Counted from the first letter of the stretch, positions 11,117 through 23,773 are shown. The stretch: DNA of 64,000 nucleotides from Paramyrothecium sp. XJ0827 (GCA_020881915.1 JAJFPB010000004.1:2046001-2110000), one strand, 5' to 3'. Numbers and translations: made by a program. Notes: generated from the letters alone by a model not told the origin.

Positions 11117-13640
11117 TTACCGCCTCTTGCCAAATCTGAACTTGAGCTCATCATCACTGTCGTCGCTGTCAGCTATCTCCGCTACCTTTCGTGTTGGGCG
11201 CTGTCTCTTTGCCGGCTGCGTTTGCGCTGGTTCTGGTGCTGACCGTTTCGACTGGCTCGAACGCGTGCTGCGTATTCCCGAATCCTGACTCCTCGTCTCG
11301 CGCTGCGAAGGGTTCGTCGATCCTGCTGTGCGAGGAGGAACACCGGTTCTTGCGCTCGTTGCCGAAGCACCGTTCTCCATGCTACCCTCCCTGTCCTCGT
11401 CGCTGTCTGACTGTACCACTGCTCGGGCCCGGCTGCGGCTTGTTTCTGCAGACGCAGGTGGCTTTGCTGATTGTACAGAAGGCTGGCTTGTTGCGTTCTT
11501 CTTCCGCTGATTGTCTCCATCGTCTAACCAGTAGTCGTCACCCACCCCAAACTCCTTTATCTTCACTTGTGTCAGAGGCACAATGGTTCGTGCCGGTTGC
11601 CGCCCGGTTGCTTCACCTCTTTGGCGGAACTTCTTGAAATTCTTCATTCCGTTCCATTTGGGATTCCATCTTCCATCAGCAATGTCTTGCTCCCTTGTCC
11701 GCGTTTCTGATGGTCGTCTCACTTCCATCTCCTCCACGATATTCAGCCGCCGAATCTCACTGAGATCCACGTCGTCGGGCAAAAGGGCAAGGTCTTCCTT
11801 TTCTGCCCGGGCTCGAGCCTCTTCCGCTTCACGATTTTGCGCGACCACGGCAAGGACATCAAGCTCTTTCTTGATCTTCTTTGGTGGTGCCGTCTTCTTG
11901 GTCGATTCGACAACGTCTGGGTCCGCCTGCGGAGACAGAGGGGGTAGCTCCTCGCCTCTCGCTAGACGCTGTCGCTTCAACCTGTCTGCCGCAGGCACTA
12001 CTCCCTCCATGAGATCCTCATGCTGTACCGGGGGTGCCTTTCTCTTCCTCTGCGGCCGTTCGGGATCTGTTGTCCCATTGGTCTCATGGGTCTCGGGTTC
12101 CTGAGATACAAAAAGACCAGCTTCTTCCTCGACATCCACCACAGCTGGCTTGACATCATTGGGGACTCGCAGTGCCGAGTCTTCCATATCAATGTCGACA
12201 TCATCGTCAAATCCAGCGAAGCGGCGTTTCACAGGTCGCCTTGACCGACCAACTCGAAGGGACGGTTGAGATTCACCAGCAGGATTTGATTCGGGTTGTT
12301 GTGTAGCAGGCGTTGGGTGCTGGCTTTGCAATTGCTGCCTGTCAACCGCGGCCCCAGCGACTGCATCGTACTGGCTGTCAACTTGCAGCGGTCTTCGTAA
12401 TATGCTGGCATCTTTTATAAGGATGGCCTCGAGAAACTCGCTTTGTTCGATGGGTCGGTGATCCAGGCTTAAAGAAACAGCGGTGATGAAATGAGTGTAC
12501 CAATCCACGTGAGGCCCTTTGGCAGGTAAATATCTTACCAGGACCACACCCTTGCCCTCACTGCCATCCTCGAATCTACCCAAGCCCTTCTCGCCAGCCA
12601 CATTTTTCACAAACCCAACAAAATCATCCACACCGGTTTTCTCGGGTGTCACTTTCTCCAGAAGACCTTTGCCACCCCCATTTGTGATGGGTGCTAATAA
12701 GTTGGTGTGCTGGCTTTCCTCGTAGAAGATGAAGGTGTATCCATCAAAGATATCTCTCCTCTCAGGATCAGGTGAATAGATTGTATCGGGATGCTGGACC
12801 GGCTCGCCTCCGCGAGGCGGCAGATGTTGTAAAGCATCTGGCCAATGCTTATCAAAGTCCTGCTCCAGGGCGCTAGACTCCAAGCTTTCGGCCGACTCGG
12901 CCGACTCAGCTGCTGTCACGAGAGCGTTGAGGAAAGACTCGGTGACAATAAATTTTCCGTTAATCAATGCTTGAAGTCCCTTGGCGGTATTGCGCTTCTT
13001 CGACACAACATGTGTTGTATGTTCGGTGTTGTAGTCGGTAAGTAATTTGACATCAAGCTGCTCAAATCGCTCACGTAGATGATGCAGCGGGCCTGATTGG
13101 AGTTCCTTGGTTGTGAAAGCGAAGCTCAGAACGACGGGAAACCATGAGAGGCTGTATCATGTGAGCAAACAAAGGCGGATTTGAAACAGCAGGCAAACCT
13201 ACCGAAATTTGTTAGGGCATTTCCCCATCACAATCTCAGCCTCGGTGGTCTCAACCACATATTTTGTTCCTTTAATCTTCTGTCCGTTCACGGTGGTCCC
13301 AATCTTAGTTGCCAAATCCTCAATTGTGAGGTGTGACCGCCGGGCTAGATCATGCGCTTGCCCCTCGGCAACCGGCTCCACGGTAATGGTCAAGTGTTTA
13401 CGAGAAATGGTATTATGCGAGATCGCAAGTTGGCCAGCTGGACTATGCATTAGCGTCACAAAGCAAACTCGTGGACAGCGACCGGGACTTAACATACGCT
13501 CCGCCGCCGTACGACCAAACAAGTACGTCTTGCCTGGACGCAGCCACAGGCGCCGCCCTTAGCGAGAGTTAGCGGTCATCAAGCACAAATCGGATACATC
13601 TCTCACCATTGAAGGCGTCGTTATTCTCTAGAAGCCACAT
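11117..13640 (-). CDS. NBS1: NBS1/nibrin-like subunit of the MRE11-RAD50 complex
   Basis: Four exons (13640-13607, 13557-13498, 13437-13203, 13151-11117) encode 787 residues, and all joins restore one frame. It is the regulatory subunit of the MRN/MRX complex that senses DNA double-strand breaks and activates the ATM/Tel1 kinase in the nucleus. An FHA domain occupies about residues 20-95, with SHNTISRKHL and GTTVNG as phosphopeptide-binding loops. A tandem BRCT region follows from about residue 112 (LSWFPVVLSFAFTTKEL) to about 320. The rest is long, charged and disordered, with several basic nuclear-localisation-like stretches. Near residue 614 is NFKKFR, matching the Mre11-binding element of NBS1 homologues. 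The acidic tail ends in LKFRFGKRR, like the FxF/Y ATM-binding motif. This domain order is diagnostic. Confidence 0.92.
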
Positions 13641-14156
13641 CGCCTACCTAAGAGTAGGTCTCAGCGCCCGTGATCATAAACGACCGTCTCCATGACGTGA
13701 GCGCGGACCGCGAGCATTTGAGTGGGGCACGCAGACGCGTTGCACTTTCGACGCCAAATCACGTGCAATCTTTCCATGATGCCTTATCACATCCTTGCAG
13801 CATCTGGTTGCAGTCACCTGCTAACCTTCATTATGACCCTGTGTGAGACATGAGGCTCGGTTCTTGGGACCTCGGTGGTCTTTAGTGAAGAGAAAAAACT
13901 GCGTGTCTGCGCATGTCAGTTGCGACGCAGCCAGAATCGGCATCCTCACGAGGTCTCATCACATAGCTTACGCTGCCCCGATGGATCTCCTCACTCGGAT
14001 GAAAGCGCACCTGACTTTTGGGTTGTGAAGACATGTAATCCAGGCCTTTGGACGATTAACCAGGTTTTCTATTCATAATAGGCAATGAGCCGTACAAATC
14101 TATCACGCTTGTTTATGGGGTATACTATGTCTAAGCCGCCATACGCCGACAACTCC
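13641..14156. other. Intergenic between NBS1 and the MCT-type transporter
   Basis: About 0.5 kb holding the NBS1 promoter and the 3' flank of the transporter. No gene or clear element is seen. Confidence 0.5.
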
Positions 14157-15629
14157 TCAGACCTTTTGCCATTTCCAGCAGTCAACAACCATTCGCTTCC
14201 GTCCCACCTTCCTACTCCTTGCGCTGAGTTCCTCGTCGTTCTCAATCTTGACGGCGTCAATGTTGTCTGACGATTCGTCGATCAGTCTGGCGATCTCATT
14301 GACCTCACCGATCTTCCATCCTCGAAGCACCACCAAGCAGATTGCAGCCGCCAAGAACATGAAGCCCGTGAATATTTGGGTTCCCAGGTAGTTCCCAGTG
14401 CCTTCAACTATCTGAAGCGCAATAGGTTCACTGAAGGTCGCCGGCAACAGCACTGACAACCAGGTGAGGTTGAGCGCCGAGGGGACGTGCTTTAATCCAA
14501 CTACCTCGGCAGCGATGGGCCCGATGACTGTCCAGAATGTGCCTGCGACGGCACCGCCGACAATGGCAAACAGGATAAGCACGCCGTAGGTCTTTGAGTT
14601 TGTCCAAATGGCCAATGCAAACACTCCCGTCAGGAAAGTCGTGAAGGCGGCCATGTTGATGCGCCCTGTTCTGTCGCTGAAGAAACCGATCAGCGGCCGG
14701 CCCACACCCTGGCCCAAATTAATCATGGCGCTGACGAGAGCGGCATCGGATGCATCCAGGCCGATGTAATTGGCGTAACTAGCCAAACTGAAGATGAGGA
14801 CGATATAGCCAAGAATGCTGAACCACCCGAAGCCCAGTAGGAGGAGGTATTCCGGGCGCTTAAACAGGGACATATCGAAAGCTACTTGGCTCGTGCCTAC
14901 GGCCTTGTTACGATCCTTAATGATAATCGTGCAAATCAAATTCACCACGAAGGCAAGAATTCCCAGAATCCGGAAGGCCCAGGCAAGGCCGAGGTTTCGA
15001 ATCATGGCTCCGGTGGCAAGGGAATACAGCAAACCGCCCAACCCCGAACCGCTTGTAGATATCCCGTTGGCCAACGAGCGGCGCTTGAGAAACCACTGCG
15101 GGACGATGGCGACGGAGGGCACGAAGAGGAAGCCCATGCCCACACCAAACATCACTCCCTGTGTCAAGAAGAGGTGCCAGATTTTGGAAGCAAAGCTAGC
15201 ACAGATCAAGCTTGCCGCTTCCAGCACAACACCGATCAGCATGGTTGGCTTGGTACCATACTGTCGGACGCTGATGGTCGCAAATGGCGAGACCAGGAGG
15301 GCGCAGCTAATACTCAATGAGCCGACGAAGGCATACTCGAGAGAAGTCGCGCCAGGGAAGAGTCCCGTCGACAGATAGTGCGCCAGAAAAACTCCGTAGC
15401 TCGAATTCAAGCCCCAGGTGTGAGCGTTGATAGTGCACACGGCAGCGGTGCATACCCAGCCATAGCCTCCATCAGGAGGAGGTGCAGGCGCCGTTGGTCG
15501 ATGGTTGGCCTCAATGCTTGCAGTGTGCGGGCCGTCTGCAGTGCTCGAGAGGACGCCCTTGTCGTTGTTCGGTTCGGGGCTGTTCGGTGACGTCTCCGGA
15601 GCCGGCCGCATGGCTTTCTCGGCCGCCAT
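14157..15629 (-). CDS. MFS monocarboxylate-type transporter
   Basis: A single exon encodes 490 residues from the first ATG in frame at 15629; the frame further upstream opens only with GTG. It is a major facilitator protein of the monocarboxylate porter (MCT) family. The family signature DGGYGW lies just before the first membrane helix, and about twelve hydrophobic helices follow. The central loop has FFSDRTGRIN between helices, matching the MFS loop 8-9 motif. The cytosolic N-terminus (about 65 residues) is Pro/Ser-rich and hydrophilic. Fungal MCT-like proteins act in the plasma membrane on monocarboxylates or other small molecules, so the substrate cannot be read from sequence. A TATATAG box lies about 85 bp upstream. 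A GPR1-family acetate transporter lies next to it on the same strand, but shared regulation is unproven. Confidence 0.9.
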   Translation of the reverse strand: MAAEKAMRPAPETSPNSPEPNNDKGVLSSTADGPHTASIEANHRPTAPAPPPDGGYGWVCTAAVCTINAHTWGLNSSYGVFLAHYLSTGLFPGATSLEYAFVGSLSISCALLVSPFATISVRQYGTKPTMLIGVVLEAASLICASFASKIWHLFLTQGVMFGVGMGFLFVPSVAIVPQWFLKRRSLANGISTSGSGLGGLLYSLATGAMIRNLGLAWAFRILGILAFVVNLICTIIIKDRNKAVGTSQVAFDMSLFKRPEYLLLLGFGWFSILGYIVLIFSLASYANYIGLDASDAALVSAMINLGQGVGRPLIGFFSDRTGRINMAAFTTFLTGVFALAIWTNSKTYGVLILFAIVGGAVAGTFWTVIGPIAAEVVGLKHVPSALNLTWLSVLLPATFSEPIALQIVEGTGNYLGTQIFTGFMFLAAAICLVVLRGWKIGEVNEIARLIDESSDNIDAVKIENDEELSARSRKVGRKRMVVDCWKWQKV

Positions 15630-16507
15630 TGTGTGGATGTAATACCGTCGATGATGCTGCTCGTGCGCCTCGCGCGACACCAGGCAGTATACAATAAATC
15701 GGCCACACCACTATATAGATTCTTTGAAAGGATGACTCCGAGCATGAGAGGCAAGGAGGCACAGCCAAAGCCGAGCGGATTCGGCCGCCATTTTTGCTCT
15801 CGGACTTTGTTTGAACAGAAGCCCACATTGGGGGCCCGCCAAGAGTCAATGCCGACGGGATAGCAAGGGGCCCATCCGCGTGCTAGGCATTCATTCTTGC
15901 AATGGAAGTTAGTCTCTCGGAGACGGCTCGGGAATAGCATAGAATTTTTTTGGACGCCGCCACCGGCCTCCGAGCGAAACGGAGTGATGAGCTAATGGAC
16001 ATGGGCGTGAGAAAACTCTGGGTGGAGCCACAATCTGAAAACACCCGGAATCGTCTCGTGAAGTGGATTCGAGCCCGTCAAACTACGATGCATTTTGGTT
16101 AGCTCACATTTTCATGGCGGGCGAAACTCGGTGTTGCACGGTGAGACAATCCTCGGGGCCGTTTGTCAATTAGATAAATGTCTGGCCGAGCTCCCACGAG
16201 TGTTATCAAGAAATTCCCGTCAGATTGACTGCATGACGAGAATGGTTGAAACATGGTATCCCCAAGCGTTGCTGTTCCGGTGCTCCGGAGCACCGCAGTC
16301 CCGTTGGACGCTTTCAGTATGAAGCAGTCATAACCCAGGTCTCCGACGGAAGGCTGAGTATCTCAAGCAATTGCGATTAATGGGTATTAACATTGAATAT
16401 ATACACGTATTCTGCTAACCACAAGAGAGGCTGAGTGGATCAAAATGAGAGCAACACCATATTAATCCCCTGCCTCTCTTTCCTCTCAGCAGCAACATCC
16501 CAAGTTT
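15630..16507. other. Intergenic upstream of the MCT-type transporter
   Basis: About 0.9 kb of promoter and 3' flank. A TATATAG box occurs at 15711-15717 on the minus strand. Other open frames are short and unsupported. Confidence 0.45.
15711..15717 (-). promoter_or_regulatory. TATA box of the MCT-type transporter gene
   Basis: TATATAG on the minus strand lies about 85 bp upstream of the ATG at 15629. Confidence 0.4.
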
Positions 16508-17563
16508 TTATGCAGAATGCTCAGTTCTCGACTTGCGTCGCTCGAGGCCAGTGTCGGACCAGGGGAAGTGAACGACGGGGACCTGGAAGAAAGAGTTGCT
16601 GAAACACGATTAGCTGCTGAGCTGAGCAACCGACTGCTGCAAACATACCTGCTATCTTGGATACCAGCAAGAGCATTGTACCAGGCTAAGAAGGCGGCGA
16701 GGAAGCCGAAGAATCCTCCTGCCTTCTGCAACCCGACCTTGGCGGCGTGGTTGCCCATGTCGCCGGCAAACTGCTCGCACATGAGGAAGAGGAAGGCCAG
16801 GTCAAGGGTGAAGAACAGGAGGAAGAACGCCACGGTCGATCGGAGGGTGCATAGAAGCAGGATGGTTGTGAATATGAACCAGCCGGCCAGGAAGAAACCC
16901 AGAGGCGAGTAAGAATCACCAGCGTAGGGGCCATCGGGCGCCGTGATGCCCCAAGCGGGCGTAAGGACAATGGCGTAGGCGATCCAGAAGCCTCCGTAAG
17001 AGGAGAGTGCAGTAGCACCAAAGGTGTTTCCGACGGCCATTTCCCTTGGTAGTAGAGTTAGCTCGCAGATCGGGTCGGGAGATGCGTGACAGGTCTTCGT
17101 CATGGGGTGAATATGGGGAAACTTACCACATGCCAGCCAGCAGCTGCACAAGACCACCGTAGCCAAAGGCAAGAGGAACAGCAATGTTTGGCGCGGTGAC
17201 ATCACGGGCATGCATGTTCACGCAAGACAAGACGAACGTAGTCAGGGCGAAGGCGGAAAGGCCCAGAGGAGCAGGGTTGGCGAATTTTCGATGCTCATAA
17301 GGCTTCCATTTTCCGGCTTGCAAAGCACCACCGAAGGCACGAGCTGGGGCCTCTGTGTCGTAGCCCTGGAAGTGGCTGTACACCTGACGCTGGTGGGGAA
17401 CTTGGCCGTGAGCATCCGGAGCAAAGGGCTGGCTGTGCGAAGCGTAGCCTTGACCGGCTGCAGCATATTCGTTGTGGTGGTTTCCGTTCACCGGAGGTAC
17501 GCCATTGTAGGCAATATCCTTCTCCGTCGTCGGCGGGTTGGTGGTGGCCGTTTGGGTCGCCAT
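16508..17563 (-). CDS. GPR1/FUN34/YaaH-family acetate transporter
   Basis: Three exons (17563-17127, 17044-16649, 16598-16508) give 307 residues. The family moves acetate and related small carboxylates, and in fungi it includes acetate permeases and ammonia-export regulators of the plasma membrane. The hydrophilic N-terminus of about 95 residues ends before the family signature [11 protein letters not shown], which opens the first of six predicted membrane helices ([15 protein letters not shown], ... [16 protein letters not shown], ... [16 protein letters not shown]). The C-terminus reads [15 protein letters not shown] and ends with a basic tail, as in Gpr1/Ato proteins. The final exon was found from its acceptor and this conserved ending. 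About 4.9 kb of gene-free DNA lies upstream, so regulation could involve distant sites, but no carbon-control motif is claimed. Confidence 0.9.
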
Positions 17564-20500
17564 TTTTTTTGGTTTCTCTGTGGTGAAGTACGCAGGTAGA
17601 TGTGATGATATCACTACGTTCCTGAGCTTCCACTTATACGAACGTGCAGATGTGACGACAGAGGGGTAATGTGGCGGGATGTCTCCGCGAAGGGTATGTC
17701 AGAGGATGGATATTGGCCCAGCAAAGGAGTCCACGAAAGAGAGAGCGCGAGAGATCCAGTCTTATGTAGAGTGGCACGGGGGGCCCAACACATCCACTTG
17801 ACCATCGTGGGCCATGACGGATAAATGGACGCTGGCGGCGGGGCCTGCGATGTGGGTAACATGTTGGGAAGCGACATGGTTGCCGGCCTGTGGAGGGTGA
17901 GGAAGGGCGATCCCTTCGAGCGACGTAGCCGACCGGCTTGGCTGAGCCGTGCTGGTGGTGCATTGGAGGGCCAGAGCTGCAATCATCTCTCGGCCCAATA
18001 CGTAAAGGCAGGGCAAGGGACGTGGCCGGACTGGCCGGCTATCACGGCGCGCACGGAGCACGGTATAAGTGTGTGGGATCATGGCATTTTAGACGAGCAG
18101 CAAGCGGCTCAGCGCAACCTCGAGGAACGGCACATGGCAGCTACAGGTACCGTCTCAGGAACCGGCATGAATTGGGTTCCGCAACGGTTCCCCCGGGCCA
18201 AAGGAATCCAACAAACAGTGAGGGAGCTAGGGAGCTCGTCCAGAAAACAAAACAGAGAAAAGGACGAGTCAGTCCGGCCCGTGGAGAAGCAGTGGGCCGA
18301 TCACGTAAGTGAGACATGAAGAACGAGATTGAGTTCATGGGCCCTCGCCAATAAGAGAGGCAGTGGAGGAGATGGCTCATGGGGAAATTCCCCAGCCCGA
18401 ATCAAGCATAACAGTGGTTTCTGCGGAGAAGAAGAGATTTGTTGACTCGCTCGCTCGCGGGCTCCTCCCACCCACGCCCACGGGGCACCATATGGGTCGA
18501 GCAGAACGGTGCGTCGTCGTGTCGTGTCGTGAGATGGCCCAGAGTGGATCCGGGACCCATGTTCGTCGGCGGCCAAAACACGGATCTTCGGCTCAGGCCA
18601 GCAGCCCGACCAGCCAGCATCCACGGTTGTGGCGCGATCAACGAACCGAGCTCCTCATAATTGCGGGTGGTGCTTTGTCATTGTGCGACTGCCAGTTCGG
18701 GCGGAGGGAGCTTGGGAGGCTTTCGTGATGGAGGGGAGACGGATGGAAATTGACCTGGAGCGAGTCACGATCGGGCGGGCGGTGTTGAAGGGGAGGCCGA
18801 GGCTTTGGGGTTTGCGAAAGCAATGCAGTAAGCAACTCTTCCCTACCTTACGTGATTGTGATGTGACGGGGCATGGCTTGGCCCGGCCTAGCCGTTCCCT
18901 TCAAGCACTGCGGTGTCGCGCAGAAGAAACAAAAGGGTCAAGGTCAAGATCGGGAAACTAGGACAGGATGAACACACATCTAAAAATTACCTCCCTTGTG
19001 ATGAGTGTGCACGCCTACGTTGGCCAAGGAGCTTGCCATATGCTGAGGCGCGCTACAGGAGAGGCAAGAGCAGTGCCGTCCAGGAGTATGGCAGCCGCTA
19101 CAGGTCTTGAGATGCACCTTGTGTATCCTCGTGTTTTTTAGGTTTTCTTGCCCCTTCACTGTCCATCTTTCACCTCGTGATATTCGTATCTCGAACTACC
19201 TGAGATCCCTTTTTGGATGCCTCCCTTTTCCCCGGATTCTTCGGCCTCGTACTGCCTCGACAGACCACGCGGGTGTCAGTCCGCCTGCTCCAGTCATCTC
19301 CGCATTCCCCAGAGTCCCTGATTCAGATTTCGACTGACGACGAGATGTGACTTAGGTCAATCGTCCCTAGTGGGGCCCCCAGCAGCCGGAGGGGATCGCC
19401 GGTGCTCCTGCGTCATACCATCCCGAGCCGCCGCCCTCTTCGACCCTTTCCTAACTGGTGGTGGTGGTGTCAGCCAAGCCGCGGCCAAGGTGCGGCAACG
19501 CTTACCGAAAGGCACTGCCTTCGACCTGCATCAGCCTAGGCCTCATGCGGGGAATCTCGAATCGCCCCTACATCGGATGTACCAAGGATCTTCGACGCCG
19601 TCAATGTCGTCACTGTCACTGGATTTTAGGACCAGGCGCCCGCCCACGCTGGAAATTGACTCGAATATTTGCAACCCGCATTAATATGGTCGAACGCCCG
19701 CTGAACGACGTCGGTGGGGTTGGAGGCCTACCCTGTTGGTATTCCCACGGAGTCCAGTTGGGAGGGCCAGAGTCCTTTCGGGAACCTTTGCGAAATTTCA
19801 TCTCGTGATGGCCTCCACCCTCAAATCCCCTGCAGGACATGGCCTCTTGTGGCACGTTGCAAACGACCTGGCTGGCGATTGATTGCTCTTTGAAGCCGTG
19901 ATGTTCAGACTTATCTGGCCCTGGTGTTTTCCCTGTGCGTACGATACTCACCTTAGTATACGATAGCACCACTTTCCACAATACTAACCCCGGGCTCAAG
20001 TTTCGCAAGGATCTATTTGTCACGCAAGGACAAGGGAGCAAATCAGCTCATTCCACAATAGCCGCGGCGAGCCACCTCTATCTATTGAAGGGGTTGTTAC
20101 AGAGTGCCTTAGGGCGCTTGTCCCCTTATTCCAAAAACACAGCCACGTTCATCTCAGAAAAGACGCCAACCCGGATAATTAGGAAAGTAACCACTTACTT
20201 TATTAAGTGGCATGGCTTGTCATGGCCAGGGGTCGCTAGCTCGGGCGTGCCCATTTTTAGACATTGATTACATACGCGAGACTGCCAGGACGAGCCAGAA
20301 CACCGGATCCTTGGAAATGGGACCAACTGCGGGATGGTATCCGTACCTTGGGCCCTGACAGAGGCCGGCAGCCATACCTTAGAGGGTACATGAGAAGTGC
20401 CGCGCAACGGGTAGGGCTTTGGCCATGGTCATAGCACGTACGACGCGGCTCCTGGGAGGTTTCTAGAAGTGCACGGCCTACATTAAGGTAGGTACGTTGC

Positions 20501-22444
20501 ATAGGTAGGTTTGCCCACCACCTTCAGGTAGGGTACCTTATTAGGCTGTCAAAATGAACCAACAGAGAAACTGCAAATTTACGTTGTATGAAATGTAGCT
20601 GCCGTACGGTGTCCCATTGGATCCCGAAATTCCGTAGGATTTGTTTGTTAGTTGACGTTGATCATTAATCACATCGTTTCTAACGAGATCAGGACCAAAG
20701 ACAAATTATCCTATACGCAGCACCCCAATCAAATCACACTCGCATGTGCCCCACTAGACAAGACAAGCAATTGCCCCGTTAGTTGAGCATTGCCGTGGGG
20801 GATGAAGGAGCCGAGAAAGGGCGGGAAACGTGGTTTCGGAGCACCAGGCCGAACGGACCGGTTCAAGCATCGTCCTATCTTTGGCACCCCCGAGTCATCA
20901 ATAGCGAGATGGGCCGACTGTATGGGCCGTTCATGAGTTTCCCTCCTCCTTTTGCGGGACGAGCCTAACCATCCACCCATGGAGCCAAGTAATTCGTGCC
21001 TGGCTAAATTAAGCGCGAGCCGAAACCCGGTGATCGTTGGGCTCTAACTAATAACCCAGCAAGCGAGCGACCGACCAACGGGCTCTGGCTCTGGCTCCGC
21101 GCCACTGTCGCTTCCGAAAATGAACTGCGCTTCAGGGGTCAAGAGCACGTTCTTTCAAACGAAACGTTACGATGCATGGCTTGATTACCCACGTTCGTCC
21201 CATGTATTCCGTCCGCCCCCAGCGCATGCCCACTCCCTGCTCCTCCCGGGGCCCTGACATGGCTGAATGCGTGCCTTGCCCGGTAGGGCTACGCCTATCC
21301 CTGGCTCCGCGGCAATCCAGCATCCTTCGTGCCCTTCCTCGCGGTCTCGGTAGCTTGATCCAGAGCCGCCAAGGCGCGGTACCTGCTGCTGAAGGGCACA
21401 TGCAGGCACGCATGTTCAATCGGTGCCCTCGGTATTGAGGATCCCTCCCCCTGCCAAGTGTCCCCAAGCGGCCGCATAGGGCGGTCCCGCAGCCACGAGA
21501 CGGGTGGTTACGCTTATTTCTCAAGCCATCATTGGAGGGCCTTGAAGCCCGTGGTTGCTGCGTCAGGTTACATGCGCTCCGAGATCTCGGTCATGACCGA
21601 GGCGCGGCACAATGATCGTCGACGGGCTGCTTCGGCTGGAAGCGACAAGGCTGTGTCCCCATTTCACACAAATACGCGTTCTCCTAGTTCCGTAGCGAAC
21701 TTGCTTCTGGCTATACAAGTATCCTGCATGCTCCTGCCGCCTTGCAGTGAAGCCGTATTCCTCGTCACTATTCAAGACTTTGTCTTACGTTGAGCCTGCC
21801 CACAAGGATCTTCGCCATAATCAACACTGAATCGCTGGCTCGAGCCAACTGTCCCTTTCTCAATCGTATACTTTGCCGGTCTCAGATTCGTGCCTTGCTC
21901 GATCGATCACTTTGGCCAGCAGAGCTGAGGCTATACTTCGCCCTCCTCGGGCTGTCCGACTTCCGAATTGGTGGCTGGTCTCTTCAGGTGCATCACCATT
22001 TCGACTCTATAAATACCGGCTTGGATCGCGCTTAATACGAGGACCTTCTTCAACCTCAAGCTGTACTTGAACTGGATCTCTTAGCGACTAGAACCAGTTC
22101 CTGCATCGCCCAGTCAGTATCGGCACACTAACACCTCACTACGTACACTTTGATGGTTGCAACAAATCGGAAGCATAACAATCTCAGAGTCAGCAGTCAC
22201 GAACAAAACAGGTTCTCGGCATAGGAAAGATACTCAGCTTCTATATTTCAGCAAGTTCAACCCTGGGGCCATCGATTCCTATTCCAAGAGATTACCACGC
22301 ATTGAGCCAAGAGTGCGTGCGTTGATCTTCTCCGGAAACGTTTCTGCTCGGTGTCGTTGCTTCTGAGTGTGTCAACACGCCTTGCCTTCGTCGTCCCGCA
22401 GAACAGTTAAAACTGCGTGGCCAGCAAACACAATTGCAGCCAAA
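17564..22444. other. 4.9-kb gene-empty region with promoters
   Basis: Only short, overlapping frames without coding character are present. The left end should hold the promoter of the acetate transporter (-) and the right end that of the Zn2Cys6 regulator (+), with TATAAATA at 22008. A cluster of GGTAGG/TACCTTA words at about 20484-20540 belongs to a motif family scattered through the window. No tRNA, rRNA or transposase is visible. Non-coding transcripts are possible but unsupported. Confidence 0.45.
22008..22015 (+). promoter_or_regulatory. TATA box upstream of the Zn2Cys6 regulator
   Basis: TATAAATA lies about 430 bp upstream of the ATG at 22445, which implies a long 5' leader if this box is used. 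Confidence 0.4.
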
Positions 22445-23773
22445 ATGCCTTCGCGTCGATCTCACACCAACTCGCATCATGGCTGCTTGCGATGCAAATC
22501 GAAACGTGTCAAGGTACGGCAACTAGTACACATGCATTCGCGCCTTGTCCTATACCATACTGACACTTCGCTGTAGTGCGATCAGACCCAGCCAAGGTGC
22601 CTGCGCTGCCAGAAGAGAGGTGCGGAATGCGTCTACCGACATCTGATGAGCTCATACGACCCTTTCATCCAACAAACGGCGCAAGAACCGAACCCGCAGC
22701 CTGAAAGGCCACCATTCATAAGGGTCAACAGTGCCTCCTTGGCAGAAGCCTCGCGGGAACTCTCTCCGTCGGGCACATCGTCCTCAAACTCGCCCACTGG
22801 CTCGGCCGAATCTTCTGGCTCATCATTCAGGCCAGATCAAGACGAACAGTATCTTCTACATCACTACATGACCAACCTCACTGCGAGGCATATGGCCCCT
22901 GTGCTTGAGTCCTCTATGTTTCCTATTCTGAACCCCGCCATAACTCGCAACGCCGCCATACATCCGTACGTCCAACAGGCCGTGCTATGCTACTCGGCTT
23001 TGCATCTGGCATCCATATCTGTCGGCGGTTCGTCGACCCAACAATCACCTTATCTTGTTGCTGCGTTGCGTCATAAGGCTGCAGCTCTCGCCCACTTCCG
23101 CCCTCTACTTGCGAACGGGGTGACGCCTCAAAACTGCGAGGCTGCCTTCACTGCCTCTGCAGTCCTGGTAGCATGCGCCTTCGCGCTACCCATCGCCGAT
23201 CCCTTCGACAGCACGGAGTCGGATCGCATAGAGCTGCTTGCCCAGGTGATTGGACTTTTCCGTGGCTGCCTCGCCCTCTTTCGCCTAAACTGGAGCGGGC
23301 CGCATCCTCTAGAACAGTTTCGGTCGCCACAAGTGAGGGCATCTATAGCCAGCGCATACACCTCGGAGATATCCTGGCCGGACGCCGAAAAATCTCTAGA
23401 GAGGGTGTTGGAAGTGATCAACGATCAAGACCAAAGCACTCCTCCCGCGCAGAAAAGGAAGGAATCCCTCCTCAATGCAGCGACGTCTCTTCATAAAGTC
23501 GTCAGGCGGGTGGCAGCGTCAGAAAGCGATTACAGTGTCATCTGCATGTGGTTAGGAAAGGTCGACTCAGACTATGCCGACCTGCTCCAGAACAGGGATC
23601 CATTGGCCCTGGTTCTTATGGCGCATTGGAGTGCGTCTCGCAACCATTACTCGGAGGACGTCTGGTGGACCCGAGGCTGGCCGCAGTCCGCGCTTCAATC
23701 CATCGTTGACGCGTTGGACGGCCAGTACATGGATCTTCTTCAATGGTGCATATCTGAGGTTGGTATAAGCTAG
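22445..23773 (+). CDS. Zn2Cys6 transcription factor
   Basis: Two exons (22445-22513 and 22577-23773) encode 421 residues. The intron splits the zinc cluster right after CKSKRVK, a common intron position in this family. The six zinc ligands are Cys14, 17, 24, 31, 34 and 41 (CX2CX6CX6CX2CX6C), with the basic KSKRVK typical of Gal4-type DNA contact. A Ser/Pro-rich linker (about residues 65-105) leads to a helical fungal regulatory domain starting YLLHHYMTNLTARHM. This layout, a short N-terminal zinc cluster plus an LLHHY-type helical domain, resembles UPC2-like regulators and the fungal-specific TF domain 2 group. Targets cannot be inferred. It acts in the nucleus. The nearest genes are UTP4 downstream and a distant transporter upstream. 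Confidence 0.9.
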
